Positions 8,248-17,370 are shown, counted from the first letter of the stretch. The stretch is 64,000 bases of DNA from Magnetovibrio sp. (GCA_026196495.1 JAPHSY010000033.1:1-64000), one strand, 5' to 3'. The notes: generated by a model not told the origin, from the letters alone. Made by a program: numbers and translations.

Positions 8248-9036
8248 ATGAATACACATGTCATCGTCATTGGGAATGAAAAGGGCGGCAGTGGGAAATC
8301 CACCACCGTCATGCATCTGAGCGTAAGTTTGATGCGGCTGGGCAAACGCATCACAGTGGTCGATTTGGATGCCCGCCAAGGCACCATTTCGCGCTATTTT
8401 GAAAATCGTCGTTTGCACAATGAACGCCGGGGCTTGAGTTTGCCCGTACCTGAGCTATTGACGTTACGTCCCGAAGACGGCGGTGGTGACGCGGAAGGCA
8501 TAGAAGCCTTGCTCAGTGGTGTATTCGAAGATGCGGGTGATACAGCCGATGTGGTCATTGCTGATACGCCGGGATCGGATACCGATATGTCGCGCTTAGC
8601 TCACTCCTTTGCGGACACCTTGATCACACCGATGAACGACAGCTTCATTGATCTGGACGTCTTGGCCAAAATTGATCCTTCGAACATGTCCATTAAAAAT
8701 CCCAGCCATTATGCAGAACTGGTATGGCAACAGCGGATGCTGCGTGCCAAACGCGGGCAGAAGGCGGCGGACTGGATTGTGATGCGTAACCGCATGGGCC
8801 ACACGGATTCTAAAAACAAGCGTGAGATCGAGCGCTTGGTAACCGATTTGTCCAAGCGAGTTGGGTTTCGCACGGTTCCGGGTTTTTCCGAACGTGTGAT
8901 TTTTCGTGAATTATTTCACCAAGGATTGACTCTAATGGATGTTGCCGAAGTGGAGGGTGAGGGCGCTTTGTCCATGTCTCACGTTGCGGCGCGTCAAGAA
9001 GTCCGCGCACTTGTTGAAGCCATCAACCTTCCCTAA
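8248..9036 (+). CDS. mipZ: MipZ, ParA-family division-plane positioning ATPase
   Basis: 262 residues. The deviant Walker A box KGGSGKST is at residues 12-19, with VVDLDARQGTIS (A') and VVIADTPGSDTDMSR (Walker B/switch region) following. The sequence NRMGHTDSKNKREIERL and the FRELFHQGLTL stretch are typical of MipZ rather than ParA or MinD. In Caulobacter MipZ forms a gradient from the ParB-bound poles and inhibits FtsZ so that division occurs at midcell. A PopZ homologue is encoded at 30.6 kb, which fits a polar-organising system. Followed by a VWA gene 27 bases later. Confidence 0.9.
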   Translation: MNTHVIVIGNEKGGSGKSTTVMHLSVSLMRLGKRITVVDLDARQGTISRYFENRRLHNERRGLSLPVPELLTLRPEDGGGDAEGIEALLSGVFEDAGDTADVVIADTPGSDTDMSRLAHSFADTLITPMNDSFIDLDVLAKIDPSNMSIKNPSHYAELVWQQRMLRAKRGQKAADWIVMRNRMGHTDSKNKREIERLVTDLSKRVGFRTVPGFSERVIFRELFHQGLTLMDVAEVEGEGALSMSHVAARQEVRALVEAINLP

Positions 9037-9063
9037 TCACACATTCGTGACTACCTTTATGGT

Positions 9064-9786
9064 ATGAGCAGCGATAACGACGATCACTTACCAGCTAAAG
9101 CTTCAAGCACTTCAGACATTGAAGCGTTTTTGGAGACAGCGCATAAAACGCCTGTTCCGTTCGAAGGCGGTGGCGGGGGGCGCTTGTTGTTTGCCATGGA
9201 CGCCACCGCGTCTCGTGATGCGAGTTGGGATATGGCGGCTAACATTCAAGGCAACATGTTTGAAGCCACGCGAAGTATTGGCGGGCTTGCGGTGCAGTTG
9301 GCATTCTTTCGTGGGTTTGGTGAGTTTAAAGTTTCCGGTTGGTCGTCCGATCCTCAAGAAATTCATCGTTTGATGAGTTCGGTGTTTTGTCTGGCCGGGC
9401 AGACACAGGTAGATAAGGTGTTAAAACATGCCCGGAACGAAGCCGCACGCTCGGGCATTCGTGCGGTTATTTACGTTGGTGATTGTTTTGAAGAAAACAT
9501 TGATGTCGTTGGGCAAGTTGCCGGTGAATTGGGCATCCTTGGTGTTCCTGTTTTTTTGTTCCAAGAAGGTGATGACCCGATAGCGCAAAGAGCCTTTCAA
9601 CACATAGCTAAACTCAGTGGTGGAGCATACGTGCATTTTGATGCCTCCAGCCCCGATGTGCTGAAGCAATTGTTGGGGGCCGTTGCGGTGTTTGCGGCAG
9701 GTGGACGTGGGGCGCTAGATGAATTTGCCAAAGTCCAAGGTGGGGTTTTATTGCAGATCACCGATCAGATGCGGGGTAAACGATGA
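9064..9786 (+). CDS. von Willebrand factor A-like domain protein
   Basis: 240 residues, apparently cytoplasmic. A VWA-like core starts at about residue 40: GGRLLFAMDATASRDASWD carries a DxTxS version of the MIDAS metal motif, and IRAVIYVGDCFEEN and GVPVFLFQEGDD supply the later strands. These domains usually bind partners through a metal ion. The gene sits between mipZ and a membrane J-domain gene, overlapping the latter by 4 bases (ATGA), so translation of the two is coupled. The function is unknown; a chaperone-linked scaffold for polar or division proteins is speculation. Confidence 0.72.
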   Translation: MSSDNDDHLPAKASSTSDIEAFLETAHKTPVPFEGGGGGRLLFAMDATASRDASWDMAANIQGNMFEATRSIGGLAVQLAFFRGFGEFKVSGWSSDPQEIHRLMSSVFCLAGQTQVDKVLKHARNEAARSGIRAVIYVGDCFEENIDVVGQVAGELGILGVPVFLFQEGDDPIAQRAFQHIAKLSGGAYVHFDASSPDVLKQLLGAVAVFAAGGRGALDEFAKVQGGVLLQITDQMRGKR

Positions 9787-10520
9787 TCTCTCTGTTTATT
9801 TTCGGCATAGCCTTATTGATTGCGTTGCTGTTGGTGTCGCGTTGGTATGTTTCCGCTGATCCTAAGGCCTTACTGAAGGGGCTTAAGTGGTTGGGCTTTA
9901 CGCTTGTGGTCGTGGTGGTGGCTTGGTTGGCGTTGACTGGCAAGCTGTGGGCGGCGGCCGCTGCTTTGCCGGCTATCTTGGTGTGGTTTTTGCGCATGTT
10001 TACCGGGCTTCGGTATGCACAGATGTTTGCGCGGCTGTTGGGGCTTGGTGGTGGTGGCAAAGGTTGGCAAACTCCGGGGGGTAATCCGGGAAGTGCGGGG
10101 CAGGGCTCCGACGTGCGAACGCGATTTGTGGAAATGCATCTGGACCATGCATCCGGGCATATGTCAGGCCAGGTTTTGGATGGGCAGTTTATAGGGCGTA
10201 CATTAGACAGCCTCAGTTCTGAGGAATTGCAACATTTCTATGCCGAAGTTCAGGTCGATGCGGATAGCGTGCGCATTGTTGAGAGTTATTTGGATCGCCG
10301 CGACCCCAATTGGCGTGGGCAGGCTCAAACTTCGCCACCTGAAAGTGGTAATATGAGCCGGAAAGAGGCGCTCAAGATTCTTGGTCTTGGTGAAGGTGCT
10401 CGTCCTGATGAAATCAAAGCCGCACATCGCCGACTGATGTCGAACCTTCACCCCGATAAGGGCGGCAGTGATTATCTGGCCCAACAAATCAATCGGGCCA
10501 AGGATGTGTTGCTGGATTAA
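9783..10520 (+). CDS. Membrane protein with C-terminal DnaJ domain
   Basis: 245 residues with two predicted membrane helices at the N-terminus (about 1-18 and 36-68), a Gly-rich linker, and a C-terminal J domain (about 190-245) with the HPD motif in NLHPDKGGSD. The layout (membrane helices followed by a terminal J domain) is like DnaJ-like proteins that recruit DnaK to the membrane. It overlaps the VWA gene by 4 bases. It is followed by the polysaccharide genes after a short element shared with the next junction (see 10518-10550). Confidence 0.82.
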   Translation: MISLFIFGIALLIALLLVSRWYVSADPKALLKGLKWLGFTLVVVVVAWLALTGKLWAAAAALPAILVWFLRMFTGLRYAQMFARLLGLGGGGKGWQTPGGNPGSAGQGSDVRTRFVEMHLDHASGHMSGQVLDGQFIGRTLDSLSSEELQHFYAEVQVDADSVRIVESYLDRRDPNWRGQAQTSPPESGNMSRKEALKILGLGEGARPDEIKAAHRRLMSNLHPDKGGSDYLAQQINRAKDVLLD

Positions 10521-10550
10521 ACCCCGGGCTTGTGGCACAAAAATGCCATG
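10518..10550 (+). repeat. Intercistronic repeat element, copy 1
   Basis: The stop codon TAA is followed by ACCCC, five variable bases and TGTGGCACAAAA, then a GCC-TG end. The same arrangement occurs at 11598-11630 after the next gene, with 26 of 33 bases identical. In this copy TTGTGGCACAA is an odd-length palindrome. The ATG of the next gene (10548) lies at the end of the element. Confidence 0.5.
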
Positions 10551-11600
10551 ACGTTTTCTGAGTTCCTTTTTTATGCTGGTTTTGGTGCTGCTTTGTTGGC
10601 CCTGGCCGCGTTGTTGACGTGGTTGCTGATGAAGCGTGTGCGTATTATTGATGTGCCCAATGAGCGCTCATCCCACAGTCGACCAACCCCGCGATCTGGT
10701 GGCATTGCCATCGTTGTAACGTTTTTTGCGGGCCTTGGGGCCATGTGGGCGATCAGTGACAGTCCGGTGCTGGGGACCAGTTATTTCTGGGGCTTTTGCG
10801 GCGCGGCCTTTGTGATTGCAGCCGTGTCCATCTTTGACGATCTGTCGGGGCTGAGCTTTAAAGTCAAATTGTTGCTGCAAACGGGCTGTTCCGCCTGGGT
10901 CATGGCTTTGGGTGTGGTGGCGGATCAAGTCTATTTGCCATTTATTGGACTGTGGGAACTGGGGTGGCTGGCGTATCCGGTAACCTTGGTGTGGATTATC
11001 GGGCTGACCAATGCTTTTAACTTCATGGATGGCATTGACGGGATTTCCGGCGGCACTGCGATCATCGCCTCAGGATTCTTTGCCTTTGTAATGATGAACG
11101 GTGGCAGTGCCTTCCTGCATCATGTGGTGTGGATTGTGCTGTGGGCTTCCTTGGGTTTTTTGCTTTGGAATTGGCAGCCGGCAAAAATTTTCATGGGTGA
11201 TAGTGGCAGCCAGTTTTTGGGCTTTATCCTAGCGATCTTTGCCGTGATGGCGGGGCAGTTTGACGAATCACACGTGCCTTACGTGGTGATGCCGTTGTTG
11301 TTTTTTCATTACATGTGGGACACGGTTTATACGTTTGTGCGTCGATATCGGGCCGGGGAGGCCGTTACTGAGGCCCATCGTTCACACCTATACCAGTTGA
11401 TGAACCGCCTGGGGATGAGCCATGCCCGGGTGACTTTGACCTATTTGGGCATCGGTGCATTGCAAGGCTTAGGCGCGCTGGTTTTGGTCCAATTGCCTCC
11501 CGAATGGCAGTTGCTGGTCTTTGTGCCATTTATCGGGCTTCAGTGGGGTTTGACCCGCAATGTGGTGAGACGTGCCAGGGCTCAAGGTCTTATTGCTTAA
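10548..11600 (+). CDS. MraY/WecA-family undecaprenyl-phosphate sugar-1-phosphate transferase
   Basis: 350 residues from ATG 10548, with about ten membrane helices. Family motifs are present: SIFDDLSGLSF (Mg-binding Asp pair), NAFNFMDGIDGISGG, and WQPAKIFMGDSGSQFLG. Such enzymes move a sugar-1-phosphate from a UDP-sugar to undecaprenyl phosphate and so start synthesis of O-antigen or exopolysaccharide. The protein lacks features specific to MraY, and the galU-ugd-pmm genes follow, which supports a surface-polysaccharide role. The sugar specificity is not readable. Confidence 0.85.
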   Translation: MTFSEFLFYAGFGAALLALAALLTWLLMKRVRIIDVPNERSSHSRPTPRSGGIAIVVTFFAGLGAMWAISDSPVLGTSYFWGFCGAAFVIAAVSIFDDLSGLSFKVKLLLQTGCSAWVMALGVVADQVYLPFIGLWELGWLAYPVTLVWIIGLTNAFNFMDGIDGISGGTAIIASGFFAFVMMNGGSAFLHHVVWIVLWASLGFLLWNWQPAKIFMGDSGSQFLGFILAIFAVMAGQFDESHVPYVVMPLLFFHYMWDTVYTFVRRYRAGEAVTEAHRSHLYQLMNRLGMSHARVTLTYLGIGALQGLGALVLVQLPPEWQLLVFVPFIGLQWGLTRNVVRRARAQGLIA

Positions 11601-11630
11601 ACCCCTGTGCTGTGGCACAAAAGAGCCCTG
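11598..11630 (+). repeat. Intercistronic repeat element, copy 2
   Basis: This second copy of the TAAACCCC-N5-TGTGGCACAAAA element again begins at the stop codon of the upstream gene and lies 17 bases before the galU start. Its position relative to the preceding stop is the same as in copy 1, about 1.08 kb away. Confidence 0.5.
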
Positions 11631-11646
11631 TTTTTAGGGGACTTTC

Positions 11647-12519
11647 ATGACGACACCAATAACCAAAGTGGTCTTTCCCGTGGCCGGGTTAGGCACCCGT
11701 TTTTTGCCTGCAACCAAAGCCATTGCGAAAGAAATGCTGCCCGTGGCGGATCAACCGTTGATCCAATACGCTGTACAAGAAGCCCTGGAAGCGGGAATTG
11801 AAGAATTTATCTTTGTGACCAATCCCACCAATGAACGCATTTTGAAGGCACACTTTGAAGCTAACGAAGACCTAGAGGCCACATTGGCGGAGCGGGGCAA
11901 AACGGCTGAACTGAAAGTTGTGACGGAAACCACTTTGGCGGACAACCAAGTGAAGTTTTGTTATCAAGACCAACCGTTGGGTTTGGGCCACGCAGTGTGG
12001 TGTGCACGCGAATTTGTCGCCCATGAGCCATTTGCGGTGATATTGCCTGATGATTTGATCATGGCGGCGCCGGGATGCTTGAAGCAAATGATGGATGCCC
12101 ACACCAAGTATGGTGGCAACGTGGTTGCGGTGGAGGATGTTCCGCGTGAGCTGACCAATCGTTATGGTATCTTGGATGTTGATCAAGACGACGGAAAAGT
12201 GGCTTCTGCTAAGGGGTTGGTGGAAAAGCCAGCACCTGAAGAAGCCCCTTCAACGCTTTCGATTATTGGGCGTTATATCCTTGATGCCCAGGTTTTTGCC
12301 CATTTGGATAAAAAAATGACGGGTGCTGGGGGTGAAATTCAGCTCACAGACGCAATTGCAGCCACCATTGGTGATGTAGCCTTCCACGGTCTACGCTTTG
12401 ATGGGCAACGCTTTGATTGTGGCTCGATGAACGGTTTTGTTGAGGCCAATGTTGCTTTTGGTTTGAAACGATCTAACCATCCTGATGAATTGCGATCCGT
12501 TCTCAAAAACCACATCTAA
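11647..12519 (+). CDS. galU: UTP-glucose-1-phosphate uridylyltransferase
   Basis: 290 residues, the usual GalU length. It has the nucleotidyltransferase signature FPVAGLGTRFLPATKA at the N-terminus, KEMLPVADQPLIQY, GLGHAVWCA and AVILPDDLI. It makes UDP-glucose from UTP and glucose-1-phosphate in the cytoplasm. The next genes, ugd and a phosphohexomutase, use or supply the same pool, so this is a sugar-nucleotide cluster feeding surface polysaccharide. The start at 11647 is preceded by GGGGA. Confidence 0.93.
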   Translation: MTTPITKVVFPVAGLGTRFLPATKAIAKEMLPVADQPLIQYAVQEALEAGIEEFIFVTNPTNERILKAHFEANEDLEATLAERGKTAELKVVTETTLADNQVKFCYQDQPLGLGHAVWCAREFVAHEPFAVILPDDLIMAAPGCLKQMMDAHTKYGGNVVAVEDVPRELTNRYGILDVDQDDGKVASAKGLVEKPAPEEAPSTLSIIGRYILDAQVFAHLDKKMTGAGGEIQLTDAIAATIGDVAFHGLRFDGQRFDCGSMNGFVEANVAFGLKRSNHPDELRSVLKNHI

Positions 12520-12625
12520 CTAAGGGAAATGGGCTGTTTTCCTTGCATGGTGTCGGTCCATCGCCTAAAAACCCTCAAACCTTAGTGTATTGGGTGATTC
12601 GCCCGGATTAATTAGGAAGAGATCT

Positions 12626-13936
12626 ATGCGCGTAGCGATGATCGGCACAGGATACGTTGGCTTGGTTTCGGGAGCATGTTTTTCCGAATTTGGCGTCAAC
12701 GTGGTGTGCGTGGATAAAGACCAGAAAAAGATCGACATGCTTGAAGATGGCGTTATGCCCATTTATGAGCCTGGGCTTGATGATCTGGTTGAAACCAATG
12801 TCAAAGCAGGTCGTTTGACCTTTACCACTGAACTGTCCGATGCGGTCAAAGGTGCGGACGCTGTGTTTATTGCCGTCGGCACGCCGACACGTCGCGGTGG
12901 TGGTCATGCGGATCTTAGCTACGTGTATGCAGCGGCGAAAGAAATCGCAGAAAACATGGACGGCTACACGGTTGTCGTGACCAAATCTACAGTACCTGTT
13001 GGTACGGGTGATGAAGTGGAAAAGATTATCCGCGAAACTCGCCCGGATGCTGATTTTGATGTGGTCTCTAATCCTGAATTCTTACGTGAAGGCTCTGCCA
13101 TTGCGGACTTCACCCATCCTGACCGTGTTGTGATCGGTACCGAAGTAGAACGTGCACAGGAAGTGATGCGTGAACTGTATCGTCCGTTGTCACTGATCGA
13201 AGCTCCGATCTTGTTTACCTCGCGCACGTCGTCAGAACTGATCAAATACGCTGCCAATACGTTCTTGGCCACAAAGATCACCTTCATCAACGAAGTGGCT
13301 GACTTGTGTGAAAAAGTCGGTGCCGACGTTCATCATGTTGCCAAGGGCATTGGCTTGGATGGTCGCATCGGTAAGAAATTCTTGCATGCAGGCCCGGGTT
13401 ACGGGGGCTCGTGCTTCCCCAAAGATACCTTGGCTTTGGTTCACACGGCCCAAGACGTTGGTTCACCACTGCGTATTGTGGAAGCGGTGGTTGATATCAA
13501 CGATAAACGTAAAAAAGCCATGGCCAACCGTATCATCGAAGCGTGTGGTGGCTCTGTTGAAGGCAAGATCGTTGCCGTCTTGGGTGTGACCTTTAAGCCC
13601 AATACCGACGATATGCGTGATGCACCGAGCCTGGACATCATTCCAGCCCTTCAAGATGCTGGTGCCACGGTTCGTGCTTTTGATCCCGAAGGCATGGAAG
13701 AAGCTAAACCCATGCTCGGTGGTGTTGAGTGGTGTGATGACGCGTATGGCACCATGGATGGTGCGGATGTTTTGACCATCATTACCGAATGGAATGCGTT
13801 CCGCAGCTTGGACTTTGATCGTGTGAAATCGTTGTTGAAGACACCGACTTTGGTCGATTTGCGCAACATTTATGAACCCCATGAAATGATCGAAGCAGGC
13901 TTTACCTATTCCTGCATTGGTCGCCCCGAACAATAA
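12626..13936 (+). CDS. ugd: UDP-glucose 6-dehydrogenase
   Basis: 436 residues from ATG 12626, supported by AGGAAGA about 6 bases upstream and by the Rossmann motif at the very N-terminus (MIGTGYVGLVSGACFSEFG). The catalytic region GPGYGGSCFPKDTLAL contains the nucleophilic cysteine, and the C-terminal domain has VTFKPNTDDMRDAPSL. It oxidises UDP-glucose twice to UDP-glucuronate with NAD+. It is followed 9 bases later by the phosphohexomutase gene, so the two are one operon. UDP-glucuronate suggests an acidic exopolysaccharide. Confidence 0.93.
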   Translation: MRVAMIGTGYVGLVSGACFSEFGVNVVCVDKDQKKIDMLEDGVMPIYEPGLDDLVETNVKAGRLTFTTELSDAVKGADAVFIAVGTPTRRGGGHADLSYVYAAAKEIAENMDGYTVVVTKSTVPVGTGDEVEKIIRETRPDADFDVVSNPEFLREGSAIADFTHPDRVVIGTEVERAQEVMRELYRPLSLIEAPILFTSRTSSELIKYAANTFLATKITFINEVADLCEKVGADVHHVAKGIGLDGRIGKKFLHAGPGYGGSCFPKDTLALVHTAQDVGSPLRIVEAVVDINDKRKKAMANRIIEACGGSVEGKIVAVLGVTFKPNTDDMRDAPSLDIIPALQDAGATVRAFDPEGMEEAKPMLGGVEWCDDAYGTMDGADVLTIITEWNAFRSLDFDRVKSLLKTPTLVDLRNIYEPHEMIEAGFTYSCIGRPEQ

Positions 13937-13945
13937 GAGACCTCA

Positions 13946-15340
13946 ATGAGCCATTCCGACGCCCGCACTTTGGATCCGGAAATCCTGCGTGAATACGATA
14001 TTCGCGGGATTACATCTGAAAACTTTGGGGCTGAAGATGTGTTCGTCATCGGCCGTGCTTTCGCTGCAATCTTGCAAGGGCGTGGCGGTAAAACGTGTGC
14101 GGTGGGCTATGATGGTCGTCTGACATCACCGGAACTAGAATCTGCCCTGGTCAAGGGGCTGACCAAGAGCGGGATTGATGTGACGCGTATCGGCTGTGGT
14201 CCGACGCCGATGTTGTATTTTGCCGGAGCAACCTTGGGTGTGGACGCGGCCTTAATGATTACGGGCAGTCACAACCCATCGGAATACAATGGCATCAAGA
14301 TGACCATTGGCGGCAAATCTTTTTTTGGTGATGATATCCGCAAGCTTGGTGAAGTGGCCGCTTTGGGTGCTTTTGTTGATGGGGATGGCGTTGCCAAGGA
14401 ACTCAACATTTTTGATGATTATGTTTCTCGCGTGTTCCAAGATTTTCGCGGTGACAAAGAACTGACCGTGGCTTGGGACCCGGGTAACGGTGCCGCGGGT
14501 GATGTTGTTACGCAATTGATCGAAAAGCTGCCCGGTAACCACCACATTATCAATGGTGAAATTGACGGCACGTTTCCGGCGCACCACCCCGACCCCACAG
14601 TGGAAAAGAACTTGGATCAATTGAAGGCCCTGGTCGCGGAAAAGAACTGCGATATTGGCTTTGGTTTTGACGGTGACGGTGATCGTATTGGCATGATTGA
14701 TAGCCAAGGCCGTGTGCTTTGGGGTGATCAAATCATGGCCTTGGCGGCGCGTGAAGTTTTGGCCGATGAACCCGGTGCGACCATCATTGCCGATGTGAAG
14801 GCCAGCCAGCTGTTTGTTGATGAGATCGAACGCCTGGGTGGTAAGCCGATGATCTGGAAAACAGGTCACAGCCACATTAAGACCAAAATGTACGAAACGG
14901 GTTCCCCCTTAGCGGGTGAAATGAGCGCCCATATTTTCTTCAAACATCGCTACTACGGTTATGACGACGCGGTCTATACGGCTGTGCGGATGATGAGCTT
15001 GGTTGCCAGTTCTGACCAAAGCTTGGATCAGATGTACGACAGCTTGCCCAAGATGCTCAACACTCCTGAAATTCGCATCGACTGCACGGAAGATCGCAAG
15101 TTTGTGATTATTGAAGAGGTACGTGAACGCCTCAAAGGTGTGGACGGCATTTCCGTGAATGAGATCGACGGTGTACGTGTATCCAACGCTGATGGCTGGT
15201 GGCTGCTGCGTGCATCCAATACTCAGGCCGTATTGGTAGCACGTTGTGAAAGCGATACCGAAGAGGGGCTCTCACGCTTGAAGGGCTTGCTCTGCGCTGA
15301 AATCGAAGCCAGCGGCGTGACACCGCCAGATTTGGGCTAA
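13946..15340 (+). CDS. Phosphomannomutase/phosphoglucomutase
   Basis: 464 residues of the alpha-D-phosphohexomutase superfamily (AlgC/ManB type). Four landmarks are clear: REYDIRG at the N-terminus, the phosphoserine loop ALMITGSHNPSEYNG, the metal loop GFGFDGDGDRIGMID, and GEMSAHIFFK for sugar binding. It interconverts hexose 6- and 1-phosphates and so supplies mannose-1-P or glucose-1-P to the neighbouring galU and ugd products. Last gene of the polysaccharide-precursor run. Confidence 0.9.
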   Translation: MSHSDARTLDPEILREYDIRGITSENFGAEDVFVIGRAFAAILQGRGGKTCAVGYDGRLTSPELESALVKGLTKSGIDVTRIGCGPTPMLYFAGATLGVDAALMITGSHNPSEYNGIKMTIGGKSFFGDDIRKLGEVAALGAFVDGDGVAKELNIFDDYVSRVFQDFRGDKELTVAWDPGNGAAGDVVTQLIEKLPGNHHIINGEIDGTFPAHHPDPTVEKNLDQLKALVAEKNCDIGFGFDGDGDRIGMIDSQGRVLWGDQIMALAAREVLADEPGATIIADVKASQLFVDEIERLGGKPMIWKTGHSHIKTKMYETGSPLAGEMSAHIFFKHRYYGYDDAVYTAVRMMSLVASSDQSLDQMYDSLPKMLNTPEIRIDCTEDRKFVIIEEVRERLKGVDGISVNEIDGVRVSNADGWWLLRASNTQAVLVARCESDTEEGLSRLKGLLCAEIEASGVTPPDLG

Positions 15341-15416
15341 GCTTACAGTACAGCCCCTACACTTAAAAAGTTAAGTCGTGTACCATTTAGTCTTCATTGG
15401 TTGATGGAGATTGAAG

Positions 15417-15917
15417 ATGGATGAGCTGTTTGAATTCAATTTTGATCAATGGGAAGACCCTTACCCCCCCTTGATATCATTTGTTTCTGATTTAGTTCCG
15501 TTTTTTCAGAAGCTTATGAAAAATTATGAATCTCTCTTCATACCTGAAAGACTAGAATTTGCGTTTCCAGCCTTTGAAGAGGTGCAGGAGCATATAATGA
15601 ACACCCTATCAGATCTTGAGTTTTTCCAAGCTCAATCTGGGGCAGATAGTACGCGACGTTTCAATGTTCGAGAGCGTCTTGTGTTTCATGGCCTCTCAGG
15701 CCCCCAGGCTAAATTCAAATTGGGCAACATAAATTATTGGAAAAAACGTTTTTTGGTTACGCCTGTCGGTCAAGTATTGGTTTCGCTACTGAAGAGCATC
15801 GACGTTGTTTTGGATAGCCTGCTTCAAGCCATTGGCGCATCGCACGCGATCAAAGAATTTAAAGATGGTTTGATGAACGTTGTGGACAATGTTCCTGGGG
15901 AGCCGCAACCTATCTGA
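15417..15917 (+). CDS. Hypothetical protein, AT-rich orphan
   Basis: 166 residues from ATG 15417, with GGAGA about 8 bases before it. The N-terminal half is acidic and aromatic (DELFEFNFDQWEDPYPPL), and the middle is helical. The C-terminal third carries a hydrophobic amphipathic helix around VGQVLVSLLKSIDVVLDSLL. No family is recognised. Codon use is more AT-rich than in the sugar genes before it, which hints at acquisition. It lies on the same strand as the phosphomutase but 76 bases away, with no visible terminator between. Confidence 0.55.
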   Translation: MDELFEFNFDQWEDPYPPLISFVSDLVPFFQKLMKNYESLFIPERLEFAFPAFEEVQEHIMNTLSDLEFFQAQSGADSTRRFNVRERLVFHGLSGPQAKFKLGNINYWKKRFLVTPVGQVLVSLLKSIDVVLDSLLQAIGASHAIKEFKDGLMNVVDNVPGEPQPI

Positions 15918-15929
15918 CTTTAAGGTTGC

Positions 15930-17099
15930 TTAGTTCAGTGAAGCAACCTCAGTTGGGCCATAGGTTTTCAGCGGCATACAGCCCAACTTGCGTTTTTTGA
16001 GATATTTGCATGCGCGGTAAGCTTGCTTTTTGCTGATGCCCATGACCCGCCCACGGTAAAGCACGCGTCCGCCTTTTTTGTGCAATGGCGCGACCTTCAC
16101 ATCGCCATCTGATAAGTAAGACGGGGCTATGCCCATGGCGCGAACAGCGATCGCATATGCTGGATCGTAAGTCTTGTAAGCGCCGATCTGCACACCCCAG
16201 ATGGTGGTTTTCTTAGCCGTTGCTTTGGGCTCCACCTTTGCCACTGTCGTGTCGGGATAAACCTTAGCCCAGCCCTTATCCAACAGCTTCACCATATGAT
16301 GGTTGCGGGTTTTGGAGTTTTTCGCACCAAACACCACGCCGATAAGACGCTTATCGCCGCGTTTAACCGAAGCCACCAAGTTAAAGCCAGAAGCACGGAT
16401 GTATCCGGTTTTGATGCCGTCGGTGCCTTCGTAATTGGTCAGTAATTTGTTGTGGGAGTTATAGGTTTTATTCGCAAACTTGAATTTTGGTTCGGAAAAA
16501 TAGTGATAACGGTGCGGGAAATGGGTCAACAACATCCGCGCCAGGGTGGACATGTCACGTGCGGTGGACAATTGTCCACGATGGGGCAGACCCGATGCAT
16601 TTCGAAATGTGGTGTTGCTCATACCCAGCTTACGGGCTTTGGCTGTCATCAGCAGGGCAAATTGGCGCTCAGTCCCACCTAAGTGTTCAGCTGCGGCTGC
16701 AGCAACGTCGTTGGCTGATTTCACAGCCAAGGCACGGATGGCGGTTTCAACACTGAAGGTATGTCCGACTTTAATTCCCAACTTGGATGGTGGCTGACGG
16801 GCAGCGCGTTTGGACATCATGATACGGTCGTCCATACGTAAGCGACCTTCTTCTATAGCCTCAAACATCATGTAGAGCGTCATCATCTTGGTTAGGGATG
16901 CGGGGTAGTTGCGAGTGTCTGCGTTGATTTCGTGCAGCACTTCGCCGGTTTTTGCATCAATCACAAGGGAAGCGTATTTGGCGTGGGATAGGGTAGGGGC
17001 CAATAATAAGGAAAACAACAAGACCAGCGTGCTCAGCACTAGTGTTCCCGTTCTGGGCATCATAAATATCGGCGCTTCTGCGTCTGGGTTGCTGTTCAC
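15930..17099 (-). CDS. dacA: D-alanyl-D-alanine carboxypeptidase (PBP5/6 type) with SPOR domain
   Basis: 389 residues with a signal peptide (cleaved near SHA at 40). The penicillin-binding motifs are complete: SLTK with Ser68 and Lys71, SAN at 128-130, and KTG at 230-232. The usual C-terminal amphipathic anchor of PBP5 is replaced by a SPOR-like domain (about 290-380, starting WGVQIGAYKTYDPAYAIAVR), which binds denuded glycan at the division site. The enzyme trims the terminal D-alanine from peptidoglycan stems in the periplasm. This architecture is common in Rhodospirillales. Confidence 0.9.
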   Translation of the reverse strand: MNSNPDAEAPIFMMPRTGTLVLSTLVLLFSLLLAPTLSHAKYASLVIDAKTGEVLHEINADTRNYPASLTKMMTLYMMFEAIEEGRLRMDDRIMMSKRAARQPPSKLGIKVGHTFSVETAIRALAVKSANDVAAAAAEHLGGTERQFALLMTAKARKLGMSNTTFRNASGLPHRGQLSTARDMSTLARMLLTHFPHRYHYFSEPKFKFANKTYNSHNKLLTNYEGTDGIKTGYIRASGFNLVASVKRGDKRLIGVVFGAKNSKTRNHHMVKLLDKGWAKVYPDTTVAKVEPKATAKKTTIWGVQIGAYKTYDPAYAIAVRAMGIAPSYLSDGDVKVAPLHKKGGRVLYRGRVMGISKKQAYRACKYLKKRKLGCMPLKTYGPTEVASLN

Positions 17100-17370
17100 G
17101 GCCGCAGGTGTCCTTTGGCTTGCAGTTTGTTTTTGGGCCCTGTTGTGCGGATTATTCCGTCTGTTTTGGCCCAGCTGAATGTCCAGTTGCCCATATTGTT
17201 AGGGAAACCAGGGGTTTGAGCAAGAATAAACGGGGTTTAGCCCTGCTGTAGATTGTTATTTTTACGCGGCTGCATCTAAAAAAAGGTTAAGATTCTCCTC
17301 TTTGTATAACGCAAGCTGGCTTGTAGATATGCCCTAACATTATGATTTTGTTTCATTTTGATGAAATTAT
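17100..17370. other. Intergenic spacer between divergent dacA and phasin genes
   Basis: No gene is supported here. The half near dacA should carry that gene's promoter. The half towards the phasin gene becomes AT-rich and leads into the promoter/operator at 17371-17420. The leader from 17421 to the start at 17536 holds no clear frame. Confidence 0.4.

Noticed and set aside
12520..12545. Possible hairpin AAGGGAAA...TTTTCCTT after galU
   Set aside because: The stem is weak and interrupted, and ugd seems to be transcribed with galU or from its own promoter; too little support to call a terminator.
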